Positions 16,395 through 26,088 are shown, counted from the stretch's first letter. The stretch: 64,000 nt of DNA from Bacillus amyloliquefaciens DSM 7 = ATCC 23350 (GCF_000196735.1 NC_014551.1:3219001-3283000), one strand, 5' to 3'. The notes: generated by a model not told the origin, from the sequence alone. Translations and numbers: made by a program.

Positions 16395-17058
16395 TATTAC
16401 GGCTTCGGAGTTTTTCACTCCCGTCGTACTGTCTTTTGAGGTGGCTTTGGCATCGGGCATCGCCGTCATCATTCTCGGGACGCTCGCCGGCGCCTGGATG
16501 GCGAAAGCGAGATTTCCCGGAAAAACGGCCGTGGAAACCCTGTTTATGCTCCCGCTCGTTCTTCCTCCTACCGTTGTCGGTTTCATTCTGATTATCATTT
16601 TCGGGAAACACAGCGTTATCGGCCGGGCGATTGAACAGGTTTTTCACCAGTCCGTCATCTTCACGTGGTGGGCCGCGGTGATCGCTTCGGCCATCGTCGC
16701 TTTCCCGCTTATGTATCAGTCCGCCAAAACGGGTTTCGCCGCGGTTGATTCTGACATCGAGGGGGCGGCGAAAGTAGACGGGGCCGGCAGATGGCAGGTA
16801 TTTACCCGCATTTCCGTGCCGCTTGCCTTTCCCTCCCTCTTGACCGGAAGCATTCTCAGTATCGCAAGAGCGCTCGGTGAATTCGGGGCGACTTTAATGT
16901 TTGCGGGAAATATCCCGGGCGTCACCCAAACGCTGCCGACAGCGATTTACGTCGCGATGGATTCCGGCAATGAAACACTCGCCTGGGTATGGGTGATCTG
17001 TATTATGATCATTTCTTTTCTGATGCTGTTTTTCATCCAATTGAAAAAACCAGCTTGA
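16375..17058 (+). CDS. modB: Molybdate ABC transporter permease ModB (YvgM)
   Basis: 227 residues, about five membrane segments, with the EAA loop AAKVDGAGRWQVFTRISVPLAFPSLLTG that docks the ATPase. The ATG lies 20 bases inside the end of modA, so the two are coupled. No ATPase gene (modC) follows, as in B. subtilis; the energising subunit must be encoded elsewhere. Confidence 0.93.
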   Translation: MDLLPSNITASEFFTPVVLSFEVALASGIAVIILGTLAGAWMAKARFPGKTAVETLFMLPLVLPPTVVGFILIIIFGKHSVIGRAIEQVFHQSVIFTWWAAVIASAIVAFPLMYQSAKTGFAAVDSDIEGAAKVDGAGRWQVFTRISVPLAFPSLLTGSILSIARALGEFGATLMFAGNIPGVTQTLPTAIYVAMDSGNETLAWVWVICIMIISFLMLFFIQLKKPA

Positions 17059-17143
17059 CCATCCGCCTTCCGCGCAGATTTCGCCGGGAGGCTTTTTGAT
17101 TTAAAATCGGATGGTATATAATGAACACACAAAGGGTGCGGCT

Positions 17144-17791
17144 ATGAAGATTAATGTCATTATCGCGGATGATAATTCTTTCATCAGAGAAGGAATGAAA
17201 ATCATTTTGCATACATATGAGGAATTTACTGTATCGGCAACTTTGGAAAACGGACTTGAGGCGGCAGAGTATTGTAAAAACAATCCCGTCGATATCGCCT
17301 TATTGGACGTCCGCATGCCGGTAATGAACGGCGTCGAAGCCGCAAAGCGGATCGCGGAGGAAACGGATACGAAGCCGATGATCCTGACGACATTTGACGA
17401 CGATGAGTATATTTTAGAAGCGATTAAAAACGGCGCGAAAGGATATTTATTAAAAAATACCGAACCGGAACGGATCCGCGATGCGATCAAAAGCGTCTTC
17501 AACGGGCACAGCATCCTTCAGGACACCGTGCTGGATAAAATAAAAGACAGCCTTTTCCGTCCGGCGGAAGCAGCGCATCAGATTGATGAAAGCCAGTTTA
17601 CTGAAAGAGAGCTCAGCATCATGTCGCTCATTGCGAAAGGGTTCTCAAACAGGGAAATTTCAAAACAGCTTTTCATTTCTGAAGGGACGACGGCCAATTA
17701 TATTTCATCTATTTTAGGGAAAACGGGACTTGAGCACAGAACGCAGATCGCGATTTATTATATTACCGGGAAGGTGGATAACGGGCGTTGA
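17144..17791 (+). CDS. NarL/LuxR-type response regulator of the Lnr-like module
   Basis: 215 residues from the ATG at 17144, with AAAGGGTG upstream. The receiver has VIIADDNSFIREGM, phospho-Asp in IALLDVRMP and Lys in GAKGYLLKN. The C-terminal LuxR-type helix-turn-helix is FTERELSIMSLIAKGFSNREISKQLFISEGTTANYISSIL. It overlaps the downstream kinase start by 4 bases. Together with the following kinase and ABC genes it resembles B. subtilis LnrK (YfiK), which induces the LnrLMN exporter in response to linear polyenes. In the B. subtilis operon the kinase precedes the regulator; here the order is reversed. The inducer cannot be read from the sequence. Confidence 0.85.
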   Translation: MKINVIIADDNSFIREGMKIILHTYEEFTVSATLENGLEAAEYCKNNPVDIALLDVRMPVMNGVEAAKRIAEETDTKPMILTTFDDDEYILEAIKNGAKGYLLKNTEPERIRDAIKSVFNGHSILQDTVLDKIKDSLFRPAEAAHQIDESQFTERELSIMSLIAKGFSNREISKQLFISEGTTANYISSILGKTGLEHRTQIAIYYITGKVDNGR

Positions 17792-18900
17792 ACGGTATGG
17801 ATTTCTGGATGCTGATAAGCAGACTGATCGTCATTTTTTACACGGCCTTTTTGTTCGTATCGGCAGACCGCCTTTACACGCCGTACGCCGTCTTGTTTCT
17901 GCTGCTTTATCTGTCTTTGGGCATTGCGGTCTGCATGATCAGGCCGCCCGCCTGGAGACGCGGAATCACCCTGCTCGCGCTGGCATTGACCGTCTGGCTT
18001 TCCGTACGGGGCCATCCGGCGTTTCTGTTTCTTTTGCCGCCCGCCATTTTCGCCGTCCTTGCCGAATACCCGGTTCACCGCTATATGTTCTGCCTGTTTG
18101 TGTTTTTGCCGTTTTTATTTATTCCGTACGGCGATCTTCCCGCCTATACCGTCATAACCCTGTTCTGCCTGGCGATTTTCGTATTGGCCGCCCGGTCAAA
18201 CGATCGGCTGAAGAAATATGAGGAGCAGTCAGACAGTATGCGGTCGAGCATCGAAAAGCTGACGAAACAGCTGCACAGCAGCACCGAATACATCAAACAA
18301 TCGGAGTACACCGGCAAACTCGAAGAAAGAAACAGATTGTCCCAGGCCATCCATGACAAAATCGGCCATTCCATGACCGGCGCGCTCATTCAGATGGAAG
18401 CGGCAAAGCGGATGCTCAGCTCCCATCCTGAAAAAGCGGCAGACCTGCTTCAAAACGCCATTACCATTTCTAAAGAAGGCATAGAGGATATCCGGATTAC
18501 GCTGAAAAATATGAAACCGCCCGCTGAACAAATGGGCATTCACAGATTAAGAACATTTATTGATGAATTTTCGGCCAAAAACGGCCTGCCGGTTCCGTTT
18601 ACGTACAGAGGTGATTTGGACAGGCTGACGCAAATGCATTGGAGAGTCATTCAGGAAAACGTAACCGAAGCCCTGACCAACACGATGAAATACGCCGATG
18701 CCACGCAGATCTCCATTGATATTCACGTTTTGAATAAAGCCGTGAAAGCGGAAGTGAAAGATAACGGAAACGGCGCCGTCCGCTTTAAAAAAGGCCTCGG
18801 GATGCTCGGTATGGAAGAACGGGCCGCCGTTCTCCGCGGAACCGTCATTTTTGACGGCACGGCGGGTTTTTCCGTCACAACCTTGCTGCCGATTGAATAA
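17788..18900 (+). CDS. HisKA_3-type sensor histidine kinase of the Lnr-like module
   Basis: 370 residues. Five or six closely spaced N-terminal membrane segments (about 5-140) with almost no extracellular loop define an intramembrane-sensing kinase. A coiled-coil linker leads to the phosphoacceptor box ERNRLSQAIHDKIGHSMTG (His in AIHDKIGH), followed by an HATPase domain with NVTEALTNTMKYADA, DNGNG and GLGMLGMEERAAVL. The start is TTG at 17788, overlapping the regulator stop; an ATG at 17797 is the alternative. Membrane-embedded sensing suits a membrane-active antibiotic as signal. Confidence 0.85.
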   Translation: MNGMDFWMLISRLIVIFYTAFLFVSADRLYTPYAVLFLLLYLSLGIAVCMIRPPAWRRGITLLALALTVWLSVRGHPAFLFLLPPAIFAVLAEYPVHRYMFCLFVFLPFLFIPYGDLPAYTVITLFCLAIFVLAARSNDRLKKYEEQSDSMRSSIEKLTKQLHSSTEYIKQSEYTGKLEERNRLSQAIHDKIGHSMTGALIQMEAAKRMLSSHPEKAADLLQNAITISKEGIEDIRITLKNMKPPAEQMGIHRLRTFIDEFSAKNGLPVPFTYRGDLDRLTQMHWRVIQENVTEALTNTMKYADATQISIDIHVLNKAVKAEVKDNGNGAVRFKKGLGMLGMEERAAVLRGTVIFDGTAGFSVTTLLPIE

Positions 18901-18907
18901 GTGAATG

Positions 18908-18921
18908 TTTTCATGTGAAAA
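18908..18921. promoter_or_regulatory. Palindrome in front of the ABC genes, possible regulator site
   Basis: TTTTCA-TG-TGAAAA is a perfect palindrome just after the kinase stop and upstream of the terminator and ABC operon. It is a candidate operator for the response regulator. Confidence 0.35.
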
Positions 18922-18944
18922 ATATGAAGATTCTCATGTCAAAG

Positions 18945-18984
18945 GAATGAACAGCTGCACTAACGGCCGTTCATTCTTTTTTTT
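18945..18984 (+). terminator. Terminator or attenuator between kinase and ABC genes
   Basis: GAATGAAC / GTTCATTC (18945-18952 and 18969-18976) is followed by eight T. It separates the regulatory pair from the transporter genes, so the latter must have their own promoter or depend on read-through. Confidence 0.85.
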
Positions 18985-19019
18985 ATAATAAGAGCATCAT
19001 AAGACATAGAGGTGGAAAC

Positions 19020-19955
19020 ATGAACATTTTGGAGCTCAAACAGCTGAGTAAGAAATTCGGCGATTACGCCGCCGTTGACCAGATGTCACTTGCCGTAAAA
19101 GAAGGTGAGATTTTCGGGTTTCTCGGCGCAAACGGAGCCGGAAAAAGCACAACCATCAACATGATTTCAGGCCTTTTAAAACCCTCAGACGGAGACATTT
19201 TGTTTCTCGGCAAAGATATTTTCAAGCACAGCAAAGCAACGAAAATGAATATCGGCATCGTCCCGCAGGACCTCGCCATTTATGAAGAATTAAACGCCTA
19301 TGAAAATGTGAAATTCTTCGCCGGGTTATACGGCCTGAGAGGGGCGGCTCTGAAAGAACGGGTCGAGGAAGCACTGACATTCGTCGGTTTGAGCGATAAA
19401 CACAAATATTTGCCGAAGCATTTTTCCGGCGGAATGAAACGCCGGCTCAATATTGCCTGCGCCCTTGCCCATCGGCCGAAACTGATCATCATGGATGAAC
19501 CGACGGTCGGCATTGACCCGCAATCAAGAAATTATATTCTGCAATCAGTGAAAAAACTGAATGAAATGGGCTGCACGATCATCTATACGAGCCATTACAT
19601 GGAGGAAGTTGAAGAAATATGCACGCGCATCGCTATCATTGACCACGGAAAAGTCATCGCGGAAGGCACAAAGGAACAGCTGACCTCCATCATTACCGAC
19701 ACAAAAGATGTCGTGATTGAGCTGTCATCCGGAAACGGCATCAGTCTCGGCGATATTCAGGAGATTCCCGGCGTCAGAGCCGCGGCACTGGAAGAAAACA
19801 GCGTAAAAATCAGCTCTGACACAGGGGTCAACAATTTAAACCGCCTGATCCGATACTTCATGGACAAAGGAATTGAGATCCGCTCCTTACAGGAACAGGC
19901 CCCTGACTTAGAAACGGTATTTCTCACTCTGACAGGCAGAAGCCTGCGCGACTGA
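19020..19955 (+). CDS. ABC exporter ATPase, LnrL-like
   Basis: 311 residues, equal to B. subtilis LnrL. Walker A is GANGAGKST (36-44), the signature is FSGGMKRRLNIACAL and Walker B is LIIMDEPTVGID, the DrrA/CcmA type of drug-export ATPase. A roughly 80-residue C-terminal accessory domain follows the nucleotide-binding core. AGAGGTGG precedes the ATG. It is the first of three transporter genes and powers the two permeases that follow. By analogy it would export membrane-active antibiotics such as linearmycins; the true substrate is not known. Confidence 0.87.
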   Translation: MNILELKQLSKKFGDYAAVDQMSLAVKEGEIFGFLGANGAGKSTTINMISGLLKPSDGDILFLGKDIFKHSKATKMNIGIVPQDLAIYEELNAYENVKFFAGLYGLRGAALKERVEEALTFVGLSDKHKYLPKHFSGGMKRRLNIACALAHRPKLIIMDEPTVGIDPQSRNYILQSVKKLNEMGCTIIYTSHYMEEVEEICTRIAIIDHGKVIAEGTKEQLTSIITDTKDVVIELSSGNGISLGDIQEIPGVRAAALEENSVKISSDTGVNNLNRLIRYFMDKGIEIRSLQEQAPDLETVFLTLTGRSLRD

Positions 19956-19978
19956 CCAAACTGAAAGGAGGATTGCAA

Positions 19979-21073
19979 ATGCGTATTCTGCACATCGCCG
20001 GGAAAGAAATCAAAATCAGTTTCCGTGACAGACGGACCTTTATTTTCATGCTTGCTTTTCCGATCGTCTTTATGCTGATTTTCACTGCGGCATTATCAAA
20101 CGCCTTTGACTCAGAGGTGACGGTCGGGAACATCAAGGTGGTTTATACGGACCAGTCAAACGGCCCTCTTTCTCATTATTTTACTGAGTTTATGAAAGCG
20201 GCCAAAAAAGAGCATGTCTATTTTCAAAAAGCGGACACTGAGGCAAAAGGCAAAAACGATGTTCGTGAAAATCAGGCGGATGCTTTCGTCACTGTAAAAA
20301 ACAGCGGTTTTCAAGTCTATACAAATGACCGGAGCGGCATGAACGGCACGATCGTCCAAGGCATGCTGACCGCTTTTACCAACCAATACAAAGCAGGCGC
20401 CGCCGCTTACAAGGCACATAAGGCACCTGCCGCCGGCGAAATAAAAAGTGATTATATTAAGCAGACGTCTTTAAACAAAGCGAAAGAACCGAAAGCGAAA
20501 GATTTTTACGCGGTTTCCATGACGACAATGATCGGGCTGTACGCCTCAATTTTTGCAAGCACCTTGTTCCGCGGGGAACGAATACGGCACACTGCGGATC
20601 GCCTGATCGCCGCGCCCCTTTCGAAAAGCGATATCTTTCTTGGAAAAATGCTCGGCATTTTGGCTGTGAACTTTCTGACGATCCTTGCCGTTGTCGCCTT
20701 CAGCAAATTTATCTTAAAAGCGAATTGGGGCAGCCATATGGGACTTGTGCTTTTGATTCTCGTCTCTGAAATTCTTTTGGCCGTCAGCTTCGGTCTCAGC
20801 ATGAGCTATTTGACCAGAAAACCCGAAAGCGCCAGATTAATCACTGTCATCATCGTTCAGGTGATGGCCATTATCGGCGGCGCCTATTATAAATATGAAG
20901 ACGGAGGAATTTCCGTCCTGTCGCCATTAACTTGGATCAATAAGGCGATTAATAAAATTATATACGCCAATGACGTATCAGCCGCCTGGCCTGCAATTGG
21001 TTTAAATACAGCATTAGCGGCGCTCTTTTTGCTGATCGCCGCGGTTACGTTTCAAAGACGGGAGGGACTGTAA
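19979..21073 (+). CDS. ABC-2 type exporter permease, LnrM-like
   Basis: 364 residues from the ATG at 19979, 7 bases after AGGAGG. One membrane segment near residues 20-40, a large extracellular domain (about 45-175), then five membrane segments: the ABC2_membrane_3 layout. TLFRGERIRHTADRLIAAPLSKSDIFLGKMLG is the conserved cytoplasmic coupling helix. It ends 1 base before the next permease gene and probably pairs with it as a heterodimer. Confidence 0.85.
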   Translation: MRILHIAGKEIKISFRDRRTFIFMLAFPIVFMLIFTAALSNAFDSEVTVGNIKVVYTDQSNGPLSHYFTEFMKAAKKEHVYFQKADTEAKGKNDVRENQADAFVTVKNSGFQVYTNDRSGMNGTIVQGMLTAFTNQYKAGAAAYKAHKAPAAGEIKSDYIKQTSLNKAKEPKAKDFYAVSMTTMIGLYASIFASTLFRGERIRHTADRLIAAPLSKSDIFLGKMLGILAVNFLTILAVVAFSKFILKANWGSHMGLVLLILVSEILLAVSFGLSMSYLTRKPESARLITVIIVQVMAIIGGAYYKYEDGGISVLSPLTWINKAINKIIYANDVSAAWPAIGLNTALAALFLLIAAVTFQRREGL

Positions 21074-21074
21074 T

Positions 21075-22220
21075 ATGAAAAACTTCTGGTGGCTGTTTAC
21101 ACATGCTCTCAAAGGGATTACAAAAAGCAAAAAACAGCTCATCCTTTATATCGGCGCACCGCTGATCGGCGTCTTTCTCTCCTTCATGACCAATGCCAAT
21201 GGCGGAGCCGAAACGCTCAATATCGGCATTCTCAACCAAGACGGAGGAGAAGTGTCCCAGGATACGGTATCGTTTTTAAAAGGGCTGGATCATGTGAGGA
21301 TTTCGGAGGAAACGGCTGCGTCTGCCTCATCAAAGATCGCGTCAGGGAAAATGGAGGCGCTGATTACGTTTGAAAAAGGCTTTTCGCAAAGCGTAAAAGA
21401 CGGGAGACCGTCTCATATCGGCATGACCTCGCTGAAAGGCGCCCAGGTCACCGGGTATGTCAGCTCTTATCTGTACAATTATATTAACAGCGCCGCCTCA
21501 ATCGGCAAATCTTCCGGCGGAGACGCGAAAGCTTTTCAGGCGATGTACGCCGATTTCAAGCATTCTCCCATTCAAACGGAATCCGCTGTTTTACAAGATA
21601 CATCGAACCATAAAGAAATGACTTACTCAGTCATTGGATATCTCATCATTATTATGCTCTATTCCGCCGGCAACCTGACAGAACTGATGATTAAAGAGAG
21701 AGAAAACAGAACGTACTACAGGCTGCTGTCAACGCCGATCACGTCAAAACAGTATGTATTGGCGAACGCGGCGGTGAATATGATTATCATGGCCGTCCAA
21801 ATTATATTCGCCGTTCTCTTTATGGGCGCAGCTTTTCATATTCAGCCGTCATTCCCGCTGTGGCAGCTGTTCGCCCTGATGATGCTGTTTGCCTTAAGCG
21901 CGATCGGGATCGCCTTTATTACCGTCGGTTTTTCCAACAGCAGCGCTTCGGCGTCGGCGCTTTTGAATTTAATCGTCGTACCGACATGTTTGCTGGCAGG
22001 CTGCTTCTTTCCCGGCAATATTATGCCGAAAACGGTGCAGACAATCGCCGAATTTCTGCCTCAGCATTGGGTGCTCGATACGGTGGATCAACTGCAGCAC
22101 GGCCGTTCGCTCCAAAGCCTGACACTGAATATCACTATTTTAGGAGCCTTCGCCGCCGCCTTTTTATTAATTGCCGCATACAGGTTCAGTGTAAAACGGC
22201 AGTCACAGACATTTATGTAA
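21075..22220 (+). CDS. ABC-2 type exporter permease, LnrN-like
   Basis: 381 residues with the same topology as the preceding permease: an N-terminal membrane segment, a large outer domain with VTGYVSSYLYNYI, and five C-terminal segments. IKERENRTYYRLLSTPITSKQYVLANA is the coupling motif of the ABC2_membrane_3 family. Its ribosome site GGGAGGG lies within the end of the previous gene. A strong terminator follows, ending the operon. Confidence 0.85.
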   Translation: MKNFWWLFTHALKGITKSKKQLILYIGAPLIGVFLSFMTNANGGAETLNIGILNQDGGEVSQDTVSFLKGLDHVRISEETAASASSKIASGKMEALITFEKGFSQSVKDGRPSHIGMTSLKGAQVTGYVSSYLYNYINSAASIGKSSGGDAKAFQAMYADFKHSPIQTESAVLQDTSNHKEMTYSVIGYLIIIMLYSAGNLTELMIKERENRTYYRLLSTPITSKQYVLANAAVNMIIMAVQIIFAVLFMGAAFHIQPSFPLWQLFALMMLFALSAIGIAFITVGFSNSSASASALLNLIVVPTCLLAGCFFPGNIMPKTVQTIAEFLPQHWVLDTVDQLQHGRSLQSLTLNITILGAFAAAFLLIAAYRFSVKRQSQTFM

Positions 22221-22224
22221 AAGA

Positions 22225-22254
22225 AAAACAGCCCCGTAAAGGGCTGTTTTTTCT
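22225..22254. terminator. Bidirectional terminator after the exporter operon
   Basis: AAAACAGCCC / GGGCTGTTTT with T run, between convergent permease and yvgN. Confidence 0.9.
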
Positions 22255-23084
22255 TAGAACAGAAGCTCGTCCGGATTCGGGCCGACACGCTCGTCTTTGT
22301 TTAATGCGCTGATCTTTTCCATTTCTTCCTGTGACAGTTCGAAATCAAAAATATCGGCATTTTCTATGATGCGGTGCTCTTTAATGGATTTCGGAATGGT
22401 AACGACTTCGTTTTGAAGATCCCAGCGCAAAATCACTTGAGCGACCGATTTGTTATGTTTTTCCGCAATTTGTGACAGCACTTCGTTATCCAAGAGCTGT
22501 CCCTGCATCAATGGAGACCATGCTTCCACTTGAATGCCCTGCGCTTTGCAGAAATCTCTTACTTCTTTTTGAGTCAGGCGCGGGTGGAATTCTATCTGGT
22601 TGACCATCGGCTTGATCTCAGCATCTTTCAGCAGTTCTTCTAAGTGATGCACTTGGAAGTTGCTGACGCCGATCGCGCGGATTTTGCCGTCTTTGTACAG
22701 CTTTTCAAGAGCGCGCCATGTGTCTTTATATTTATCCTTGCCCGGCCAATGAATCAGGTATAGGTCAAGGTAATCGAGGCCGAGGCGCTCAAGGCTTTTC
22801 TCAAATGCGTCAAGTGTCGTTTCGTATCCTTGATCTTCATTCCACACTTTTGACGTGATGAACAGCTCTTCTCTGGCAACGCCCGCAGCTCTGATGCCTT
22901 CGCCGACGCCCTCTTCATTTTTATAAATTGCCGCCGTATCAATGCTGCGGTAGCCATTTCTGATTGCCGCTTCGACAGAATCCGCCGCTACGCTTCCGTT
23001 TTCCACCTTAAATACGCCAAGGCCGAACCACGGCATTTCAACGCCATTATGAAGCTTTACAGTATCTTTTAAGCTTTTTGCCAC
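22254..23084 (-). CDS. yvgN: Glyoxal/methylglyoxal reductase YvgN (aldo-keto reductase)
   Basis: 276 residues, AKR5-type fold. [19 protein letters not shown] carries the catalytic Asp and Tyr, ELFITSKVW the Lys, and YLIHWPG the His; the NADPH site is [17 protein letters not shown]. It reduces glyoxal and methylglyoxal with NADPH in the cytosol. The GTG start follows AAAGGATGG. Near-identical in layout to B. subtilis YvgN, including the C-terminal [10 protein letters not shown]. Confidence 0.95.
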   Translation of the reverse strand: MAKSLKDTVKLHNGVEMPWFGLGVFKVENGSVAADSVEAAIRNGYRSIDTAAIYKNEEGVGEGIRAAGVAREELFITSKVWNEDQGYETTLDAFEKSLERLGLDYLDLYLIHWPGKDKYKDTWRALEKLYKDGKIRAIGVSNFQVHHLEELLKDAEIKPMVNQIEFHPRLTQKEVRDFCKAQGIQVEAWSPLMQGQLLDNEVLSQIAEKHNKSVAQVILRWDLQNEVVTIPKSIKEHRIIENADIFDFELSQEEMEKISALNKDERVGPNPDELLF

Positions 23085-23239
23085 GTTGAACCATCCTTTC
23101 TAGTCATTATGTAAACGGTTATTATTATCTCACATTTCCGCCGTAAGAAACCAATTATACGCTCATCGTTATAACAGAAACCCTCTTTAGTACTCCGGCA
23201 CCACTAACGTTATTATTTTCCTATTTTTCAAAAAATCCG

Positions 23240-23264
23240 GTTAGCCCGGTAACTGACCGGGTAA
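23240..23264 (+). promoter_or_regulatory. Sigma-B promoter of yvgO
   Basis: GTTAGC, a 13-base spacer and GGGTAA fit the sigma-B pattern (GTTTaa, 12-15 bases, GGGtAt). YvgO is a known general-stress protein in B. subtilis. Confidence 0.7.
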
Positions 23265-23305
23265 ATCGCTAATGTAGCCACCAAACAATTGAAGGAGGAA
23301 ATACG

Positions 23306-23791
23306 ATGAAACGTATACGCATCCCAATGTCCGTTGCCCTTGGCGCCGCTTTGTCCCTGACTCCTCTGTCCTTTGTATCCGCAAAAGAAAAGCCAGTCCC
23401 TCAAAACATGGCACAGCAAAAGTCAGATGTCTCCGCAAAAGATGTCGGTTTAAACATTGATGTTGACCTGCTCGGCATCGGCAATTCGATTGCTGACGCG
23501 ATTAAGTCGGCGCAAAACCGTGACGGCTTCGTCAAAAACTTAATGGAATCTTCATTCTACGCTTCAGGACAAAAATATAATGTCATGGTGTTTAATTTAA
23601 GCCAGGAATATGAAGATCATTTTAACGGCGTTCAGTTTTACGGTTCCGCCGTTTATGACGGCATCACATACGGCATTTGGGTGTTTGAAGACGGAAGCTT
23701 CACCAACAAAGGCGATGGCGGCTGGATCAACTGGGCCTTCAGAGGCTGGTTTGACCGCGACGGCGATCACTTCGAATTTCATCGTCCGTAA
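23306..23791 (+). CDS. yvgO: YvgO, secreted general stress protein
   Basis: 161 residues. A Sec signal peptide (MKRIRIPMSVALGAALSLTPLSFVSA, cleavage probably after VSA at about 26) is followed by a small globular domain with no cysteine and an aromatic-rich C terminus (GWINWAFRGWFDRDGDHFEF). It matches B. subtilis YvgO in length. The GGAGG site precedes the ATG and a sigma-B-type promoter lies about 40 bases further up. The family has been linked to stress survival and antifungal activity in some bacilli, but its molecular target is not evident. Confidence 0.88.
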   Translation: MKRIRIPMSVALGAALSLTPLSFVSAKEKPVPQNMAQQKSDVSAKDVGLNIDVDLLGIGNSIADAIKSAQNRDGFVKNLMESSFYASGQKYNVMVFNLSQEYEDHFNGVQFYGSAVYDGITYGIWVFEDGSFTNKGDGGWINWAFRGWFDRDGDHFEFHRP

Positions 23792-23828
23792 TCAAAAAAA
23801 GTCCGGCACACAGATGCCGGACTTTTTT
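23792..23828. terminator. Bidirectional terminator yvgO/nhaK
   Basis: AAAAAGTCCGGCA / TGCCGGACTTTTTT with a short loop between convergent genes. Confidence 0.92.
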
Positions 23829-23831
23829 CAT

Positions 23832-25847
23832 TTATTCATCTCCGTCAAGCATCGCCGCTTCCACATCATTGATGTATTGGCGAAGCTCATGTGACATGTC
23901 GCGGGAGATTTCCCGCTCTTCGAATAATGTTTGGATTTCGTTGCGGATGGCCTGCACGGCCCGCAGTTTGATCTCAAGTTTTTGATTTTCAAAACGGCGG
24001 CTCGGATTCTGTTCGTGATACGAGTGCCCCAGCCTGAAAATCAAGTGATTGTAAAAGGAAATGACGGCAAGCGTCACATCTTTATTTTCTTCGGTCATCT
24101 GTTTTTTCAGGCTTTCAATTGCCGCTTTTGCCGTTTTAACCCTTGTGGCGCGAATGAGGCCTTCTTCATTTAAAATCGACATTTCCGGCTTTTTTTGTTC
24201 ACCGAAAAAGATCCAGTACATCAGGCGTTTCAGCTTTTTCTTAGATAGGCCGACTTTAAACGGATTCGTATAAAGCACTTCCAGCTCATCGAACCGTTCC
24301 TGGAGGCTGTCAGCCGTTTCTTCCGGGATGTCGCCCCGCTCAATCAGCCGGAGCAGTTCTTCCTGTTCAGCCTGTATCCCTTGGGCGCGGACTTTCCGCT
24401 CATCTTTTTTCGTGCGGTTTTTTACGGTGAACTGCTGAAACCTGAGATTTTTCATTTTCTCATTGTATTCGGCAATGACCGCAAAAGAAGCCGTTTTGTT
24501 TGTCTCATTCATATTTTCTTTGATGGACGATAAAGCAGCCTTTATCAGCTTCCGTCTCGCTGTCAGCAATTTGACTTTCTTCTCTTTCGCATTGTCTTCC
24601 GGCTTATCAGTCAGAATCGGCAGTACGATTGTCGCCAGCACCAATGTGCACAAAATAACACCTGCGGCTAAAAAGAGAATCAAATTCCGTTCAGGAAACG
24701 GCGAGCCGTCGGAGAGCACGTACGGAATGGAAAAGGAACCCGCAAGCGTGACCGCTCCCCTGACGCCTGAAACCGAAATCAGCAGCGTGGAGCGCAGGCC
24801 GGGCTTATAAATGCTCTGATCCTTGTTAAAAAACCACTTGCCGTTCCAAAAAAACAACACCCACAAAAATCTGAGAATCATTAACGTCAGCGTAATGACG
24901 ATAATGTACCCGATGACCATCATATTGTTAAACGCGGTATCATTAAAAATAACAGAAACCACATCCGGTATTTGCGTTCCTAATATGACGAAAACAAGAC
25001 CGTTAAGAATGAACAAAATAATATTCCACGTACTTGCAGAGACGATTTGCAGTTTGACCATCGTTGATTCAAGACGATCCTGCTCCACCGCATGCGTGAT
25101 GCCGCCGGCCACAACCGCTAAAATGCCGGAAACGCCGATTTCTTCAGCCGCCAGATAAATGACAAACGGCGTCAGAATTTGAATCAGCATATGCATCGTG
25201 ACATCCTGCATGCCGAGGCGGCGCAAAAACAGCCGGAAACGGATAATCAAAAAAGAAATGACGACACCGCTGAGTAAACCGCCGGCTGAAATCAAAACAA
25301 AGCTGAACGCGGCTTGCGCCAGCGAAAATGCGCCCGTCACGGCAGCCGCAATCGCAAATTTAAAAGCGACCAGGCCGGATGCGTCATTCATCAGCCCTTC
25401 TCCTTCAAGGAGACGCAGAATGCCTTTTGGCATCTTCACACGCCCTGACAGCGCGCTGACCGCAACAACATCAGTCGGTGACAGGATCGCCGCCAGCCCG
25501 AACGCGGCGGCCAGCGGAATGCTCGGAATCATCCAATGAATGGTGTAACCGCCGACAATGACCGTGGCAAACACGAGCCCGAGTGCGAGAAGCAGAATCG
25601 GCGCTCTTAAATTCCAAAGTTCCGCACGCGGCGTCCGTTTTCCATCGTTAAAAAGCAGCGGAGCGATAAACAAAACAAAAAACAATTCGGTATTCAGTTC
25701 AAAATGAAGCCCCTGCGGAAATGACGCCGCAATGATACCGAGCGCCACCTGAATCAGAGGCACCGGGATAAAGGGGACAAACCGATTTATAATATTGGAG
25801 ATCGCAATGATGGTTAAAAGTACGAGTACGACTAAAAATATGTCCAA
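23832..25847 (-). CDS. nhaK: Na+(K+, Li+, Rb+)/H+ antiporter NhaK (CPA1 family)
   Basis: 671 residues, as in B. subtilis NhaK/YvgP. About 12 membrane segments fill residues 1-415, including [20 protein letters not shown] (the ion-binding Asp in the TD pair) and [16 protein letters not shown] (the ND motif). A 250-residue cytosolic tail with long charged helices follows. It exchanges external protons for internal alkali cations. The start follows AAGGAGGTC. It is monocistronic, with a leader of unusual symmetry (see findings). Confidence 0.92.
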   Translation of the reverse strand: MDIFLVVLVLLTIIAISNIINRFVPFIPVPLIQVALGIIAASFPQGLHFELNTELFFVLFIAPLLFNDGKRTPRAELWNLRAPILLLALGLVFATVIVGGYTIHWMIPSIPLAAAFGLAAILSPTDVVAVSALSGRVKMPKGILRLLEGEGLMNDASGLVAFKFAIAAAVTGAFSLAQAAFSFVLISAGGLLSGVVISFLIIRFRLFLRRLGMQDVTMHMLIQILTPFVIYLAAEEIGVSGILAVVAGGITHAVEQDRLESTMVKLQIVSASTWNIILFILNGLVFVILGTQIPDVVSVIFNDTAFNNMMVIGYIIVITLTLMILRFLWVLFFWNGKWFFNKDQSIYKPGLRSTLLISVSGVRGAVTLAGSFSIPYVLSDGSPFPERNLILFLAAGVILCTLVLATIVLPILTDKPEDNAKEKKVKLLTARRKLIKAALSSIKENMNETNKTASFAVIAEYNEKMKNLRFQQFTVKNRTKKDERKVRAQGIQAEQEELLRLIERGDIPEETADSLQERFDELEVLYTNPFKVGLSKKKLKRLMYWIFFGEQKKPEMSILNEEGLIRATRVKTAKAAIESLKKQMTEENKDVTLAVISFYNHLIFRLGHSYHEQNPSRRFENQKLEIKLRAVQAIRNEIQTLFEEREISRDMSHELRQYINDVEAAMLDGDE

Positions 25848-26055
25848 AGCATGACCTCCTTCATCTGCTGCATTGAATCATCATTGCCTGTTCTCACGGC
25901 ACCTGTCAAAGGCCGGAGCCAATTACCGGGCTGGCCCGGTATATTTTCCGCACACAACCTTTCTTCTCTTATATTACCCGTTTTTATTTAAAATTTCTCA
26001 TAACGTGCTCACGGGGAACTTTTTTTGCCTTCGGCTACTTTTTTTCTAAAAAAAG
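25848..26055 (-). promoter_or_regulatory. nhaK upstream region with a perfect GC-rich palindrome
   Basis: No gene is seen here. The notable element is ACCGGGC-TG-GCCCGGT at 25925-25940. On the minus strand it would lie about 80 bases before the nhaK start, possibly in the mRNA leader. No convincing core promoter was recognised. Confidence 0.35.
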
Positions 26056-26088
26056 AAAAAGCCTGTTTTCTATGAAAACAGGCTTTTC
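26056..26088 (-). terminator. cysJI terminator
   Basis: A perfect 13-bp stem AAAGCCTGTTTTC / GAAAACAGGCTTT with a TAT loop is followed on the minus strand by a T-rich tract. Confidence 0.92.

Noticed and set aside
25955..25990. Sigma-B promoter for nhaK on the minus strand (GGGTAA at about 25976)
   Set aside because: No GTTTAA-like -35 lies at the required 12-15 base spacing.
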